A stretch of 64,000 nt of DNA from Gammaproteobacteria bacterium (GTDB lineage: Bacteria > Pseudomonadota > Gammaproteobacteria > Enterobacterales > Permianibacteraceae): the NCBI GenBank assembly GCA_016182845.1, contig JACPFT010000008.1:1-64000 (forward strand). Direction: 5' to 3'. A program made the translations under genes and the position numbers. Shown here piece after piece: positions 51,101 through 58,704 of the stretch. The stretch's first letter is position 1, and every line of letters begins with the position of its first letter. A model generated the notes under the pieces. The model was not told the DNA's origin. It saw nothing but the letters and a program-made list of their open reading frames with translations, and made no database searches.

Positions 51101-51727
51101 CTGGGCCAGGAGCGGACGCGATGCCGCCAGCAAGTCCTCGGGCGAGCCGAACTGGCGGCGCACGGCCTTCAGGCCCAAGGCCGGCAGGGGATAGTAATGG
51201 CAGCGCCAGTAATCCCGCACGGCCTCTAGAAGCAACTCGCCGGTGTCGGTGATGAGCTCCTGGCGGAACAGGGTCCCGCAGTCGAAGGCATGCTCGCGCA
51301 GCATGCGCTGGCACCAGCCGTGGATGGTGTGCACGGCCGCCTCGTCCATGCCCTGGGCCGCCAGCTCCAGGCGCCGGGCGCAGCCGGCCCAGTGCTCGGG
51401 CCCGTAGTCGTCGCGCAGCTCCTGCAAGAACGGATCGCCTGCTTCCTGGTCCCGGAACACCCGTGCCGCCTCGGCCAGGCGCGAACGGATACGCTCGCGC
51501 AGCTCCTCGGTGGCCGCCTCGGTGAAGGTCACCACTAGGATCTCCGGCGGCAGTAGCGGACGCGAATAGCCCGCCTCCCCGCCATGGCCCGAACCCCCAT
51601 GACCGAGGATCAGGCGCAAGTAGAGGGCGGCGATGGTGAAGGTCTTGCCGGTCCCGGCGCTGGCCTCGATCAGCCGGCTGCCCCGCAGGGGGAAACGTAA
51701 GGGCTCCAGGGTCTGGGCCATGCTCAT
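48056..51727 (-). CDS. recB: Exonuclease V beta subunit RecB
   Basis: 1223 residues from the ATG at 51727. 3'-5' helicase and nuclease of RecBCD: Walker A IEASAGTGKTFTIAALYLRL, Walker B VALIDEFQDTDPLQYRIF, LLIGDPKQAIYAFRGADIHT, TIHKSKGLEYPLVFLPFA, and the nuclease core FEFEGRYYLADYKSNYLG near residue 1120. The last 18 residues (ending GGAQRRERGK) come from a palindromic repeat and are not part of the family. An internal repeat also precedes the start codon. Confidence 0.97.
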   Translation of the reverse strand: MSMAQTLEPLRFPLRGSRLIEASAGTGKTFTIAALYLRLILGHGGSGHGGEAGYSRPLLPPEILVVTFTEAATEELRERIRSRLAEAARVFRDQEAGDPFLQELRDDYGPEHWAGCARRLELAAQGMDEAAVHTIHGWCQRMLREHAFDCGTLFRQELITDTGELLLEAVRDYWRCHYYPLPALGLKAVRRQFGSPEDLLAASRPLLAQPEARALSGGAALDERPPEALLADWCRWAERHAAAESAARARWRADRESLEARLAEALAAGWLNGVSYKPAGFAEDLAALALWADGGGLADKLLEKYGQAKLSPGKGLKKSAPAGALQEPAFAALDVLRELADEEPDCRAGLLAHAARWIAAEAEARLTRRAELGFDDLLKRLDRALGGANGPRLAELVAGQFPVALIDEFQDTDPLQYRIFARVYRPEDEARERALLLIGDPKQAIYAFRGADIHTYLAARRATAGRHYTLERNYRSTAALVSAVNRVFAQAEDRPGGAFLFEDAAGGRPLPFLSVAAQGRRERFELGGAPVPALNLWLDAAEEPVSLSEYRRRMAEHCASAIRALLDPDTRAGFCDGEGGFKAVAPADIAVLVRTGTEAALVRQALARRGLPSVYLSDKESVYDSPEAADLLLLLRAAAEPARDRRLRAALACASLGQAWGELDALNRDELVWEARVEQFRAYGELWRRQGVLPLVHRLLADFGLPGRWLAEPGGERRLTNFLHLAELLQKAAGELDGESALLRHLAERVAGTLPVGEEQVLRLESDAGRIKLVTIHKSKGLEYPLVFLPFACAFREVDAKADAYAYHDGEGRALLELSGAPEARAAADRERLQEDLRLLYVALTRARHALWLGAAPVASGRAKDTHLHKSAFGYLLGARPESPLPAGGLRAALEALKGAEPGIAIVPPPAPREDAWLVAETEAELEPARVYTGKRAAPWWIASFSALRLAEAAEPARREEGTEPVGMHAFPRGAEAGVFLHGLFEWAAEQGFARAAADADARRDAIARRCNRRDWEGRIPLLTDWLGQALTVPLALGEASPSLAELAIARPELEFWFATETVDLAALDALVSAHTLDGIARPAYAPARLNGMLKGYIDLVFEFEGRYYLADYKSNYLGPDASFYARPTLLAAMAEARYDMQYALYLLALHRLLKNRLPDYDYERHCGGAVYLFLRGLAEGAGVLHERPSRQFIEALDALMAGELQPSPLAGEGGAQRRERGK

Positions 51728-51744
51728 ATCGCCCGCTCCCCGCT

Positions 51745-51792
51745 TGAAGGCCCCTCCCCCCTCGCGGGGGAGGGGTTGGGGAGAGGGGGAAA
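51745..51792. repeat. Family C repeat at the recC-recB junction
   Basis: CCCCTCCCCCCTCGCGGGGG followed by AGGGGTTGGGGAGAGGGGG, between the recC stop and the recB start. It shares the core with 47994-48115 and 15341-15380. Confidence 0.75.
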
Positions 51793-51806
51793 AACCAATG
51801 CCGCGT

Positions 51807-54800
51807 TCATTCCTGCTCACTCCTCTCCCATTCCGGCATAAACGCCGCCAGCAACGGCCCATACAGCCGCTCGGCCCAGGCCGCGAAATCCCGCCCGCCG
51901 GCCTGGCCGGCCGTCAGCGTCTCGAAATCCGGCCAGGCCCGGGCCAAATAGGCATTGCCATCGCGCTCGCCGCTAGCCATGAAGCCACCCGAGTAGGCAG
52001 CCAGGGCCCCGGCCTCGCCCGATTCCAGGAAGGCGCAGGCCGTGCGACAGGCCAGGGGCAGGGGCTCGCACAAGCCGGCGCGCCGTGCCGCCGCCAGCTC
52101 GTTCAGGATGGCGAGCGCCCGCTCCCGGGCCACCGGCGCCAGGGCCAGGACACCGTCGCTGGCGCTGAGCCGGGTGGTGAAACAGAGGCCGGCGGCATGG
52201 CCGGCCAGGTGCTCGACCCAGGCTTGGATCAAGCGCGGCCATTTCAGGGAGTCCCCGGCGCGCAGGCCGTTGGCGCTGGCCAGGATCCGCGCCAGCGCCC
52301 CGCCCGGTCCCCGGCGCAGGCCCGGCAGCCAGTCCTCCAGGGCCTCGCCCCCCAGATCCAGCAGAACCTCTTCGGCCGGCAGCGCCTCCGCCCAGAGCGC
52401 GCGCTCGGCGGCGAGAGTGGCGGCGGCGGTCTGGACCGGCCCCATCAGCTCGGCCAGGGCCGGCGCCGCGAAACCCGCCAGGGGCAGCTCGCCGCGCCGG
52501 GCCAGGCGCGCCTCCCACTGAGCGCGCACCGCCTCGCGGTCCTCCTCGCCGGCGGCGGCCAGGGGCTCCAGGAGCTCGGCCCCCAGGCGCCAGTGATCCA
52601 GGGCGTCCAGGGCGAAGGGCTCGGCCTCGTCCAAACCGGCGGCCTCGGGCTCGAACCAGACATTAAGCCGACGATTGAAGAAATACGCTACGGGATTGCG
52701 TAAGAAGGCCGCCAGTTCGGCGAGGTTCAGCGCCGGCCCGCCGGCCAGGGGCGGCAAGGCCTCGGCGGGGGCGGAGTCCATGCCCCCCTCGTGGGCGGCC
52801 CGCCACTCCCGGGCATAGCTGAACAGCCGGGCATCGCGGCCCGGCTCGAAGTAGCGCCGGCTGAAGGGCTGTAGCGGGTGCTCGACGGTGAGCCCTTCCA
52901 GCAGGTCCCCGCCGTCGGCGCTGCGCCAGCCGGCGGCGATATGGTCGCGCAACTGGCCCACCAGGACCGAGGGCGGGCAGGGGCTGTTGTCGCGCACGCT
53001 GCGTCCGACCCAGGAGATATGCAGCTGCTCCCGGGCCGAGAGCAAGGCCTCCAGGAACAAATAGCGGTCGTCCTCGCGCCGCGAGCGGTCGCCGGGGCGG
53101 TACTGGCCGGGCCGGCCCATCAGGTCGAAGTCCTCCGGCGGCCGGCTGCGCGGGTAGGCGCCGTCGTTGAGCCCTAAGAGGCAGACCACCCGGAAGGGAA
53201 TGGCACGCATGGGCATGAGCGTGCAGAAATTCACCGCCCCGGCCAGGAAGCGCTGGCCCGGACCCGGCGGTTCCAGGGCGGCCAGCCAGGCGGCACGCAC
53301 GGCCGCCAGGGGCAGGACGTCGCCGAAACCGGCGGCCTCGGCGCCCTCCAGCCAATCGGCTAACACCTGTTCCACCAAGGTAAGGAGCTCCTGTTCCGCC
53401 TCGTCCTCGGCCAGGAAGCAGTCGGCCAGGAGCGCGCGCAGCCGCGATGCCCAGGCGGCCGGCGCCGCCGGCTCGGCCAGGGCCGCCCAGTGGCGCTCCA
53501 GGGTCTCGGTCAGCTCGGCCAGGGGTCCCAGGAGGGCCGATTCCAGGCCGCCCAGCTCGCCATAGGGTTCGATGCCGGCGAAGGCCTCGCCCTCACCCTG
53601 GGCATAGCCCAGGAGCAGGCGCTTCAGGCCGAAGTCCCAGCTGTTCTGGGCCAGCCCGGCGGGCAGCCCCAGGCCCTCCCGATGCCCGGCATTCAGGCCC
53701 CAGCGCACCCCCGCGCCGGCCAGCCAGCGCTGCAGCAGGGGCAGATCCGCCTCGCCGATGCCGAAACGCCGGGCGAAGGCCGGCACTTCCAGCAGATCCA
53801 GGACCTCGCCGACGGGAAGCCGCGATTCGGGCAGGCGCAGCAGCCGCTCCAAGGCGGCCAGCACCGGCGCCTCGGCGCGCAGGCTGCGGTCGGCGAGGGT
53901 GAATGGAATATGCCGGGCATCCTCCGGGCCGTACTGCCCGAACACCGCCTGGATGGAGGGCGCATAGGCCTCGATGTCCGGCAGCATGACCAGTACGTCC
54001 CGGGGCCGCAGCGGCGTCGTGCGCAGGCCTTGCGCCGGTGCGTCGAACAGGGCCAGGAGCCGGTCGCGCAGGACCTCCACCTCGCGCTGGGCGCTGTGGG
54101 CGATGGCGAAGCTTAGGGATTCATCGCCCTCGGCCACCACCGCCCGCGCCTCGGGCGCCGGCAGCGGCTCCAGATCGAGTACGCCCTGCTGCAGCTGGTG
54201 CAGCAGGCTATCCCCGCCGTGCTCGTCGAAGACATCGACGCGCAGGCCGGATGCGCCCTCGCCCTGATCATACTCATCCAGCAGGCGGATATAGTCGCGG
54301 CCCTGCTTGCCCCAGGCGGCGAGCAGGGGATTGGCGTGCAGGTGCAGGGCCTCCTCGCTCAAGACCTCGGGCATGCCCGGCTTGGCCTTTTGGCGCCGGC
54401 GCGCCGCGCGCAGCAGCTCCTTGTGCTCGATGATATCGGCCCAGTAATGGCGGCAGGGATTGTGCACCGCCAGAAGCACCTGGCAATGCCGACCCAGGGC
54501 CGCCAGGGCCTCCAGGCTCTGCTGGGGCAGGGAGGAAATGCCGAAGACCAGGATGCGCCGGGGCAGGCGCCCGGCCATGGACCCCGCGGCCAGGGCGGAC
54601 AGGAAACGGCCGTGCAGGCCCGACCGGCTCAGGTCCCGCTCGCCCTCCGGCAGCTCGGCGCAGACCGCCCGCCAGAGCAGGGCCTGCCAGCGCTGACTCT
54701 CGGGCAGGGGCTGCACCGCCCCGCGCCCATCGCGCCGGCCGTCCCCGCCGGCCAGCCAGTCCGCCAGCCAATCGGCCCGGTACATCTGGTATTGGTCGAA

Positions 54801-55232
54801 GAGATCCGCCAGGCGCTCCGCCAGCTGCTGGCGCTTGCGCCCGTCGGCATCGTCCTCCAGGAAATACGCCAGGGGCCGGAAGGCCGGATCGGCCAAGAGC
54901 TCCGGCAGCAGCCGCATCAGCCGCCAGGCCAGGCGGTCCTTGTCGAAAGGCGACACCTTGGGCACCGCCTCCGCCCCCAGCACGGCCCGATAAGCCTCCC
55001 AGAGAAACTGCGAGGGCAACTCCATGCGCAGGCTCGCCGCGATCCCGCCCCCGGAGCGCTCCGCCAGCGCCAGCTTCAGCCACTGCGCCATGCCCTGGCT
55101 CTGCACCAGAACGAGCTCGTCCTCCAGCGGCGCCAGCGGATGGGACCGCAGCCAGTCCACCACCAGGGCGCGCAGATCCTCCAGGCGGTTGCCGTGGAGG
55201 ACCAGAAATCCGGGGGAGAGCGCCTCGGCCAT
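51807..55232 (-). CDS. recC: Exonuclease V gamma subunit RecC
   Basis: 1141 residues, full length. N-terminal FLVLHGNRLEDLRALVVDWL, then LVLVQSQGMAQWLKLALAER, LVFGISSLPQQSLEALAALG-type block (ILVFGISSLPQQSLEAL), VLVMLPDIEAYAPSIQAVFG and LLGLNDGAYPRSRPPEDFDL. It recognises Chi-type sequences in the RecBCD complex. First gene of the operon; AAGGA upstream of the ATG. Confidence 0.97.
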   Translation of the reverse strand: MAEALSPGFLVLHGNRLEDLRALVVDWLRSHPLAPLEDELVLVQSQGMAQWLKLALAERSGGGIAASLRMELPSQFLWEAYRAVLGAEAVPKVSPFDKDRLAWRLMRLLPELLADPAFRPLAYFLEDDADGRKRQQLAERLADLFDQYQMYRADWLADWLAGGDGRRDGRGAVQPLPESQRWQALLWRAVCAELPEGERDLSRSGLHGRFLSALAAGSMAGRLPRRILVFGISSLPQQSLEALAALGRHCQVLLAVHNPCRHYWADIIEHKELLRAARRRQKAKPGMPEVLSEEALHLHANPLLAAWGKQGRDYIRLLDEYDQGEGASGLRVDVFDEHGGDSLLHQLQQGVLDLEPLPAPEARAVVAEGDESLSFAIAHSAQREVEVLRDRLLALFDAPAQGLRTTPLRPRDVLVMLPDIEAYAPSIQAVFGQYGPEDARHIPFTLADRSLRAEAPVLAALERLLRLPESRLPVGEVLDLLEVPAFARRFGIGEADLPLLQRWLAGAGVRWGLNAGHREGLGLPAGLAQNSWDFGLKRLLLGYAQGEGEAFAGIEPYGELGGLESALLGPLAELTETLERHWAALAEPAAPAAWASRLRALLADCFLAEDEAEQELLTLVEQVLADWLEGAEAAGFGDVLPLAAVRAAWLAALEPPGPGQRFLAGAVNFCTLMPMRAIPFRVVCLLGLNDGAYPRSRPPEDFDLMGRPGQYRPGDRSRREDDRYLFLEALLSAREQLHISWVGRSVRDNSPCPPSVLVGQLRDHIAAGWRSADGGDLLEGLTVEHPLQPFSRRYFEPGRDARLFSYAREWRAAHEGGMDSAPAEALPPLAGGPALNLAELAAFLRNPVAYFFNRRLNVWFEPEAAGLDEAEPFALDALDHWRLGAELLEPLAAAGEEDREAVRAQWEARLARRGELPLAGFAAPALAELMGPVQTAAATLAAERALWAEALPAEEVLLDLGGEALEDWLPGLRRGPGGALARILASANGLRAGDSLKWPRLIQAWVEHLAGHAAGLCFTTRLSASDGVLALAPVARERALAILNELAAARRAGLCEPLPLACRTACAFLESGEAGALAAYSGGFMASGERDGNAYLARAWPDFETLTAGQAGGRDFAAWAERLYGPLLAAFMPEWERSEQE

Positions 55233-55559
55233 GCCGTGTATCCTTGCCAGCGGGGAAAGCGGCTATGGTAGCCGGGCGGGACGGCTCTTGGCGATGCGGC
55301 CATGCCCTGGCTCTGCACCAGGACGATCTCGTCCTCCAGGGGCGCCAACGAAGGGTCAAAGGGGTCAGAGCCATTGATTTCGCAGCCAGCGTCGCCTGGA
55401 TGGCGTGAAACGGAATCCGGGTTCTTTATACGACGCCCCGTCACCGTGGCGGCGGTGACCCCGCCCCGGATCCCCGGCGCGGCGCGCCTTCATCCGTATG
55501 ACCCCTTGGGCGGCGGAGTCCGGGTGAGGCCATCGCCCGGCCTCCGCTTTCCCGCCGCG
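55233..55559. other. Gap upstream of recC with a duplicated recC fragment
   Basis: 327 bases without a gene. 55301-55350 repeats recC 55089-55138 with about five mismatches (CATGCCCTGGCTCTGCACCA in both). It is followed by AAGGGTCAAAGGGGTCAGAG and CCATTGATTT, a wording often seen in dispersed repeats. The remainder is G/C-rich and unassigned. Confidence 0.6.
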
Positions 55560-57653
55560 CTAAAAATCCACCACCAACTGCAGCCGGAAATTCCTCGGCG
55601 CCTGCTGGAACTGGATCGGCGAGGTGCCGCGCGCATTGGCGTGGTAGTAGGTCCGGTCGGTGAGGTTTTCCGCGTACACGGCCCAGTGCAGGCGCGCGTC
55701 GCCGATGGCGTAGGGTCCGAAGCGGGCGTTGAGGCTCAGCGTGGTCCAGGCCGGGACGGCGAGGATTTCCTTGCCGGTATTGTCGACGTTGTTGGCGAGG
55801 GTGTAGGTCGTGCTCCAGTGATCGGCGAACAGGGCGAGACTGGTTTTGGCGAAGCCCTGGTAGGCGATGCCGGCTTTCAGTTTCAGGCGCGGCACGTCGG
55901 CGATGTAGTCGCGGCCCATGAATTCGGCCTTGTCCGGGTCCAGGTAGCGACCGCCTAGGCTGACCAGCCAGTCTCCGCCCTGCCATTGCACCAGCTCCTC
56001 GATGCCGCGCACGCGGTGCTCGCCGCTGACCTGGGTCAGCCAGCGTCCGATGGAACCGGATTCGCCGGGAATGAAGATGCGCTCGTAGAAGTTCACTGCG
56101 GTCATCTCGTACAGTGCGGCGCTGTGGTTGATCAGGCCGCCCCAGAGCGGGCGTTGCAGGCTGTGGTTCAGCTCCCACATCAACATCTCCTGGGATTCGA
56201 TGCTCTCGTCGTTGGTGCCCTCGAATTCTAAGGAGGTCGGCGGGCGAAACGCCTCGCCATAGGTCAGTTTGAAGGCTTGATCGGGATCGGGTTTGAACAC
56301 CAGGCCGACGCGCGGAAGCAGGGCGTTGTTGGTGTAGCTCTGGCTGTGGTGGCGCAGGCCGGCAACCAGGGTCAGCGTGCGCTCGTCGTCCCAGGGATTC
56401 CACTGCTGGCTGTATTGCACGAAGGCCGCGTTGACCTCGGAGGACGACTTGTCGGCACGCCAACCGGCGGTGCGCTCGTACTGGAATACGCCATCGCCGC
56501 GATCGCGCAGCACCACGCTGTCGCCCATCTTCTGGCGCCAGCCGTCGTAGCCGGCGATCAGGCTGCGCTGGGCGTCGAAGCTGTAGTTCCAGCGCGTCTT
56601 CAGCGTGGTTCGGGTCGAGGGCAGGATCTCGCTGTATTCCACGGCCGAGACCACCTCGTCGTAGGTCCGTGCCGCACGGTTGAGGTTGATCTGCGCCCAC
56701 TTGCGGTTGAGCTCGCGCAGGCGCACGGCCTCGACGAAACCGTTGATGCCGCTCTCGAAGGCGAAGTTGCGCCCGGCGAACCATTGCGTGTAGGCACGCC
56801 GGGCGAGGTCGCCGCCGCCGAAGTCGGTGCGCGCCTTTTCCATGCCCTTGTCGGAGGTGAAGCTCCGGTAGTTGACGCCGGCATACCAGTCGCCGTAGCG
56901 CAGCCGGCCGTTCAGCGTGCGATTGGTCTCGCGGTTGACGTAGTGATCGGGATCGAGATTGCGCAGGGCATCGCGCTTGGGATCGCGGGAGAAGCGTTCG
57001 GTGTCGACCGCGAATTCGCGCAGTTCGCGCCAGTCCTGGTCGCTGCCGAAGGCCGAACCGGCGAGGCCTAGCACCAGCTCGCCGTAGCGGCGCTTGGCAT
57101 TGAACGCGAACTGCCGGGTATCGGCTTCGCCGGCAATGAATTCCGCATCGCCGAGCTCCTCCGGTCCGGCCTCGATACGCGTGACGACGTTGATCACGCC
57201 TTGGGCCGCGTTGCCGCCATACAGGGTGGAGTTCGGCCCTTGCAGCACTTCGACGCGCTCGATGGTATGGCTGGGGAAGTCGTTGACGATGAAGGTCTCG
57301 TTGGCCAACAGGTTCTGTACCTCGTGGCCGTCGATAAGCAGCAGGGTGCCGGCGAAGTTGCCGGTAAATCCGCGCTGGCCGCCCGGCAGCCAATGCCAGT
57401 GCCAGAAATAGTCCAGGTTGGGAATCGCGGCGAGGATCTCCTTGAGATCGCGCCAGCCGTAGCGGCGGATGTCCTCGCGCGAGATGACGTAGACTGTGCC
57501 GGGGGCGTCGATGGTGCGCTGCGGAGTGAACGCGGCGATGGTGATCGGGAGTTGGACCAGCTCCTCCAGGCTCAGTTCGAACAGATCGGCGCCCTCGGCC
57601 ATGGCGGCCGAGGCGGCGAAGGTCATCAGTATTCCCGCGGACCAGGTCTTCAT
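55560..57653 (-). CDS. TonB-dependent outer membrane receptor (first of two)
   Basis: 697 residues from MKTWSAG (57653). Signal peptide ending AAMA. Plug domain: APGTVYVISREDIRRYGWRD, IERVEVLQGPNSTLYGGNAA, GVINVVTR; then a 22-strand-type barrel with PRVGLVFKPDPDQAFKLTYG and the C-terminal NFRLQLVVDF ending in Phe. The ligand is unknown; no iron-specific signature is seen. It follows a YfiR gene on the same strand after 122 bases, a pairing repeated at 61.5-64 kb. Confidence 0.93.
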   Translation of the reverse strand: MKTWSAGILMTFAASAAMAEGADLFELSLEELVQLPITIAAFTPQRTIDAPGTVYVISREDIRRYGWRDLKEILAAIPNLDYFWHWHWLPGGQRGFTGNFAGTLLLIDGHEVQNLLANETFIVNDFPSHTIERVEVLQGPNSTLYGGNAAQGVINVVTRIEAGPEELGDAEFIAGEADTRQFAFNAKRRYGELVLGLAGSAFGSDQDWRELREFAVDTERFSRDPKRDALRNLDPDHYVNRETNRTLNGRLRYGDWYAGVNYRSFTSDKGMEKARTDFGGGDLARRAYTQWFAGRNFAFESGINGFVEAVRLRELNRKWAQINLNRAARTYDEVVSAVEYSEILPSTRTTLKTRWNYSFDAQRSLIAGYDGWRQKMGDSVVLRDRGDGVFQYERTAGWRADKSSSEVNAAFVQYSQQWNPWDDERTLTLVAGLRHHSQSYTNNALLPRVGLVFKPDPDQAFKLTYGEAFRPPTSLEFEGTNDESIESQEMLMWELNHSLQRPLWGGLINHSAALYEMTAVNFYERIFIPGESGSIGRWLTQVSGEHRVRGIEELVQWQGGDWLVSLGGRYLDPDKAEFMGRDYIADVPRLKLKAGIAYQGFAKTSLALFADHWSTTYTLANNVDNTGKEILAVPAWTTLSLNARFGPYAIGDARLHWAVYAENLTDRTYYHANARGTSPIQFQQAPRNFRLQLVVDF

Positions 57654-57775
57654 GTCCAGGACTCGTGTTGATGACGGCGGCCGCGACAAACAGGCCGCCC
57701 ACCCTTGCTAACTGTAGCAGCGCTAGTTGAGGTCGCGGGGAAACCACCCTGACGGGCATTGCCCGCTTGCCGTCG

Positions 57776-58342
57776 CTATTTTCCGCGTACTTCCCGCGCC
57801 AGCTTCAGCAACTTGGCGGAGAACTTGAGGCCGGCTCGTTCGGCGGCATCCACATCGATATCAAAGCGGATGCGGTTGTTGTCGGTGGTCAGGCGGATCA
57901 TGCCACCCTCGTCCAGGAAGCCATTGCTGTCGCCCACCAGGAGGCAGGCGCGCAGGCCGGCCTGCCTCAGGGCCTGGGGTTCCAGGGCCTGGGCGCCGAT
58001 GAACAGGATGTGCACGCCCTGAGCGTCGTCCAGGGAGCCCAGGCGGCGCACTTGCATGGCCGGACCGCGCGCGCTTTCCTCGCGGGCGCGCTGGCGCAGG
58101 AGATCGATGAAGGACGCACGGCCGAGAACGCCAATGACCAGGGGCCGGTCGGGCCCCGGGGCCCGGTCGGCGGGCCAGCTGACGTAATGCCCGAACTTGG
58201 CGAGGAAGGCGGCCTTGACCTCGTCCTCGCCGACCGCCAGGACCGGCGGCGCCAGCAGCAGGGCCAAGAGCCAGGCGCAGAGCCGCCGCCCGGGGCCAGA
58301 CCCGAGTCGCTTGAGACTCCACCACGAACGACTGAGGCCCAT
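57776..58342 (-). CDS. YfiR-family periplasmic protein (first copy)
   Basis: 188 residues from MGLSRSW (58342, GGAG upstream); an earlier ATG would add 20 residues. A signal-type helix (LCAWLLALLLAPPVLA) precedes the YfiR domain: DEVKAAFLAKFGHYVSWP, HILFIGAQAL, GLRACLLVGDSNGFLDEGG and RIRFDIDVDAAERAGLKFSA. YfiR proteins are periplasmic ligand/redox sensors that restrain a membrane partner, in Pseudomonas a GGDEF protein. Here the TonB receptor follows. Confidence 0.9.
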   Translation of the reverse strand: MGLSRSWWSLKRLGSGPGRRLCAWLLALLLAPPVLAVGEDEVKAAFLAKFGHYVSWPADRAPGPDRPLVIGVLGRASFIDLLRQRAREESARGPAMQVRRLGSLDDAQGVHILFIGAQALEPQALRQAGLRACLLVGDSNGFLDEGGMIRLTTDNNRIRFDIDVDAAERAGLKFSAKLLKLAREVRGK

Positions 58343-58704
58343 CGCGCTCCGCCTGGCCACACCTGAATACGGCGCAGTTTGCGTCGGAAGCCGGGGAGGC
58401 ATGGCGCACTCCCGGCCCGCGTCTCACTCACGTCACAGGTTTTCATTTCGGTTTCATGAAGATAGCACGCGCATTCCGGGCTCGCCGGACGCCACGGCTT
58501 CCGCCCGGGGGCAAGAGCATCTTGAAGCGAAACCTGCGTGAAGAGCCCTTCGATACGGCGCTACGCGCCTACTCAGGGCGAACGGTGCTGGAGGAGGCAG
58601 TTCGTGCTGAGTAGCGGGCCGTAGGCTTGCGTATCGAAGCACTCAAAATGGCACGGCTCATATCATGCTCGCGCCACAGCCCCCGCCCGGCCCCGGGCAG
58701 GGCC
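58343..58704. repeat. Intergenic region with family B repeat pair
   Basis: 362 bases. 58547-58640 is a REPIN-like doublet: CCCTTCGATACGG, CTACTCAGGGCGAACGG, then inverted TTCGTGCTGAGTAG and CGTATCGAAG. The segment nearest yfiR (58343-58470) must contain its promoter; TTTCATTTCGG-type A/T-rich sequence lies there but no clear box pair. Confidence 0.65.
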
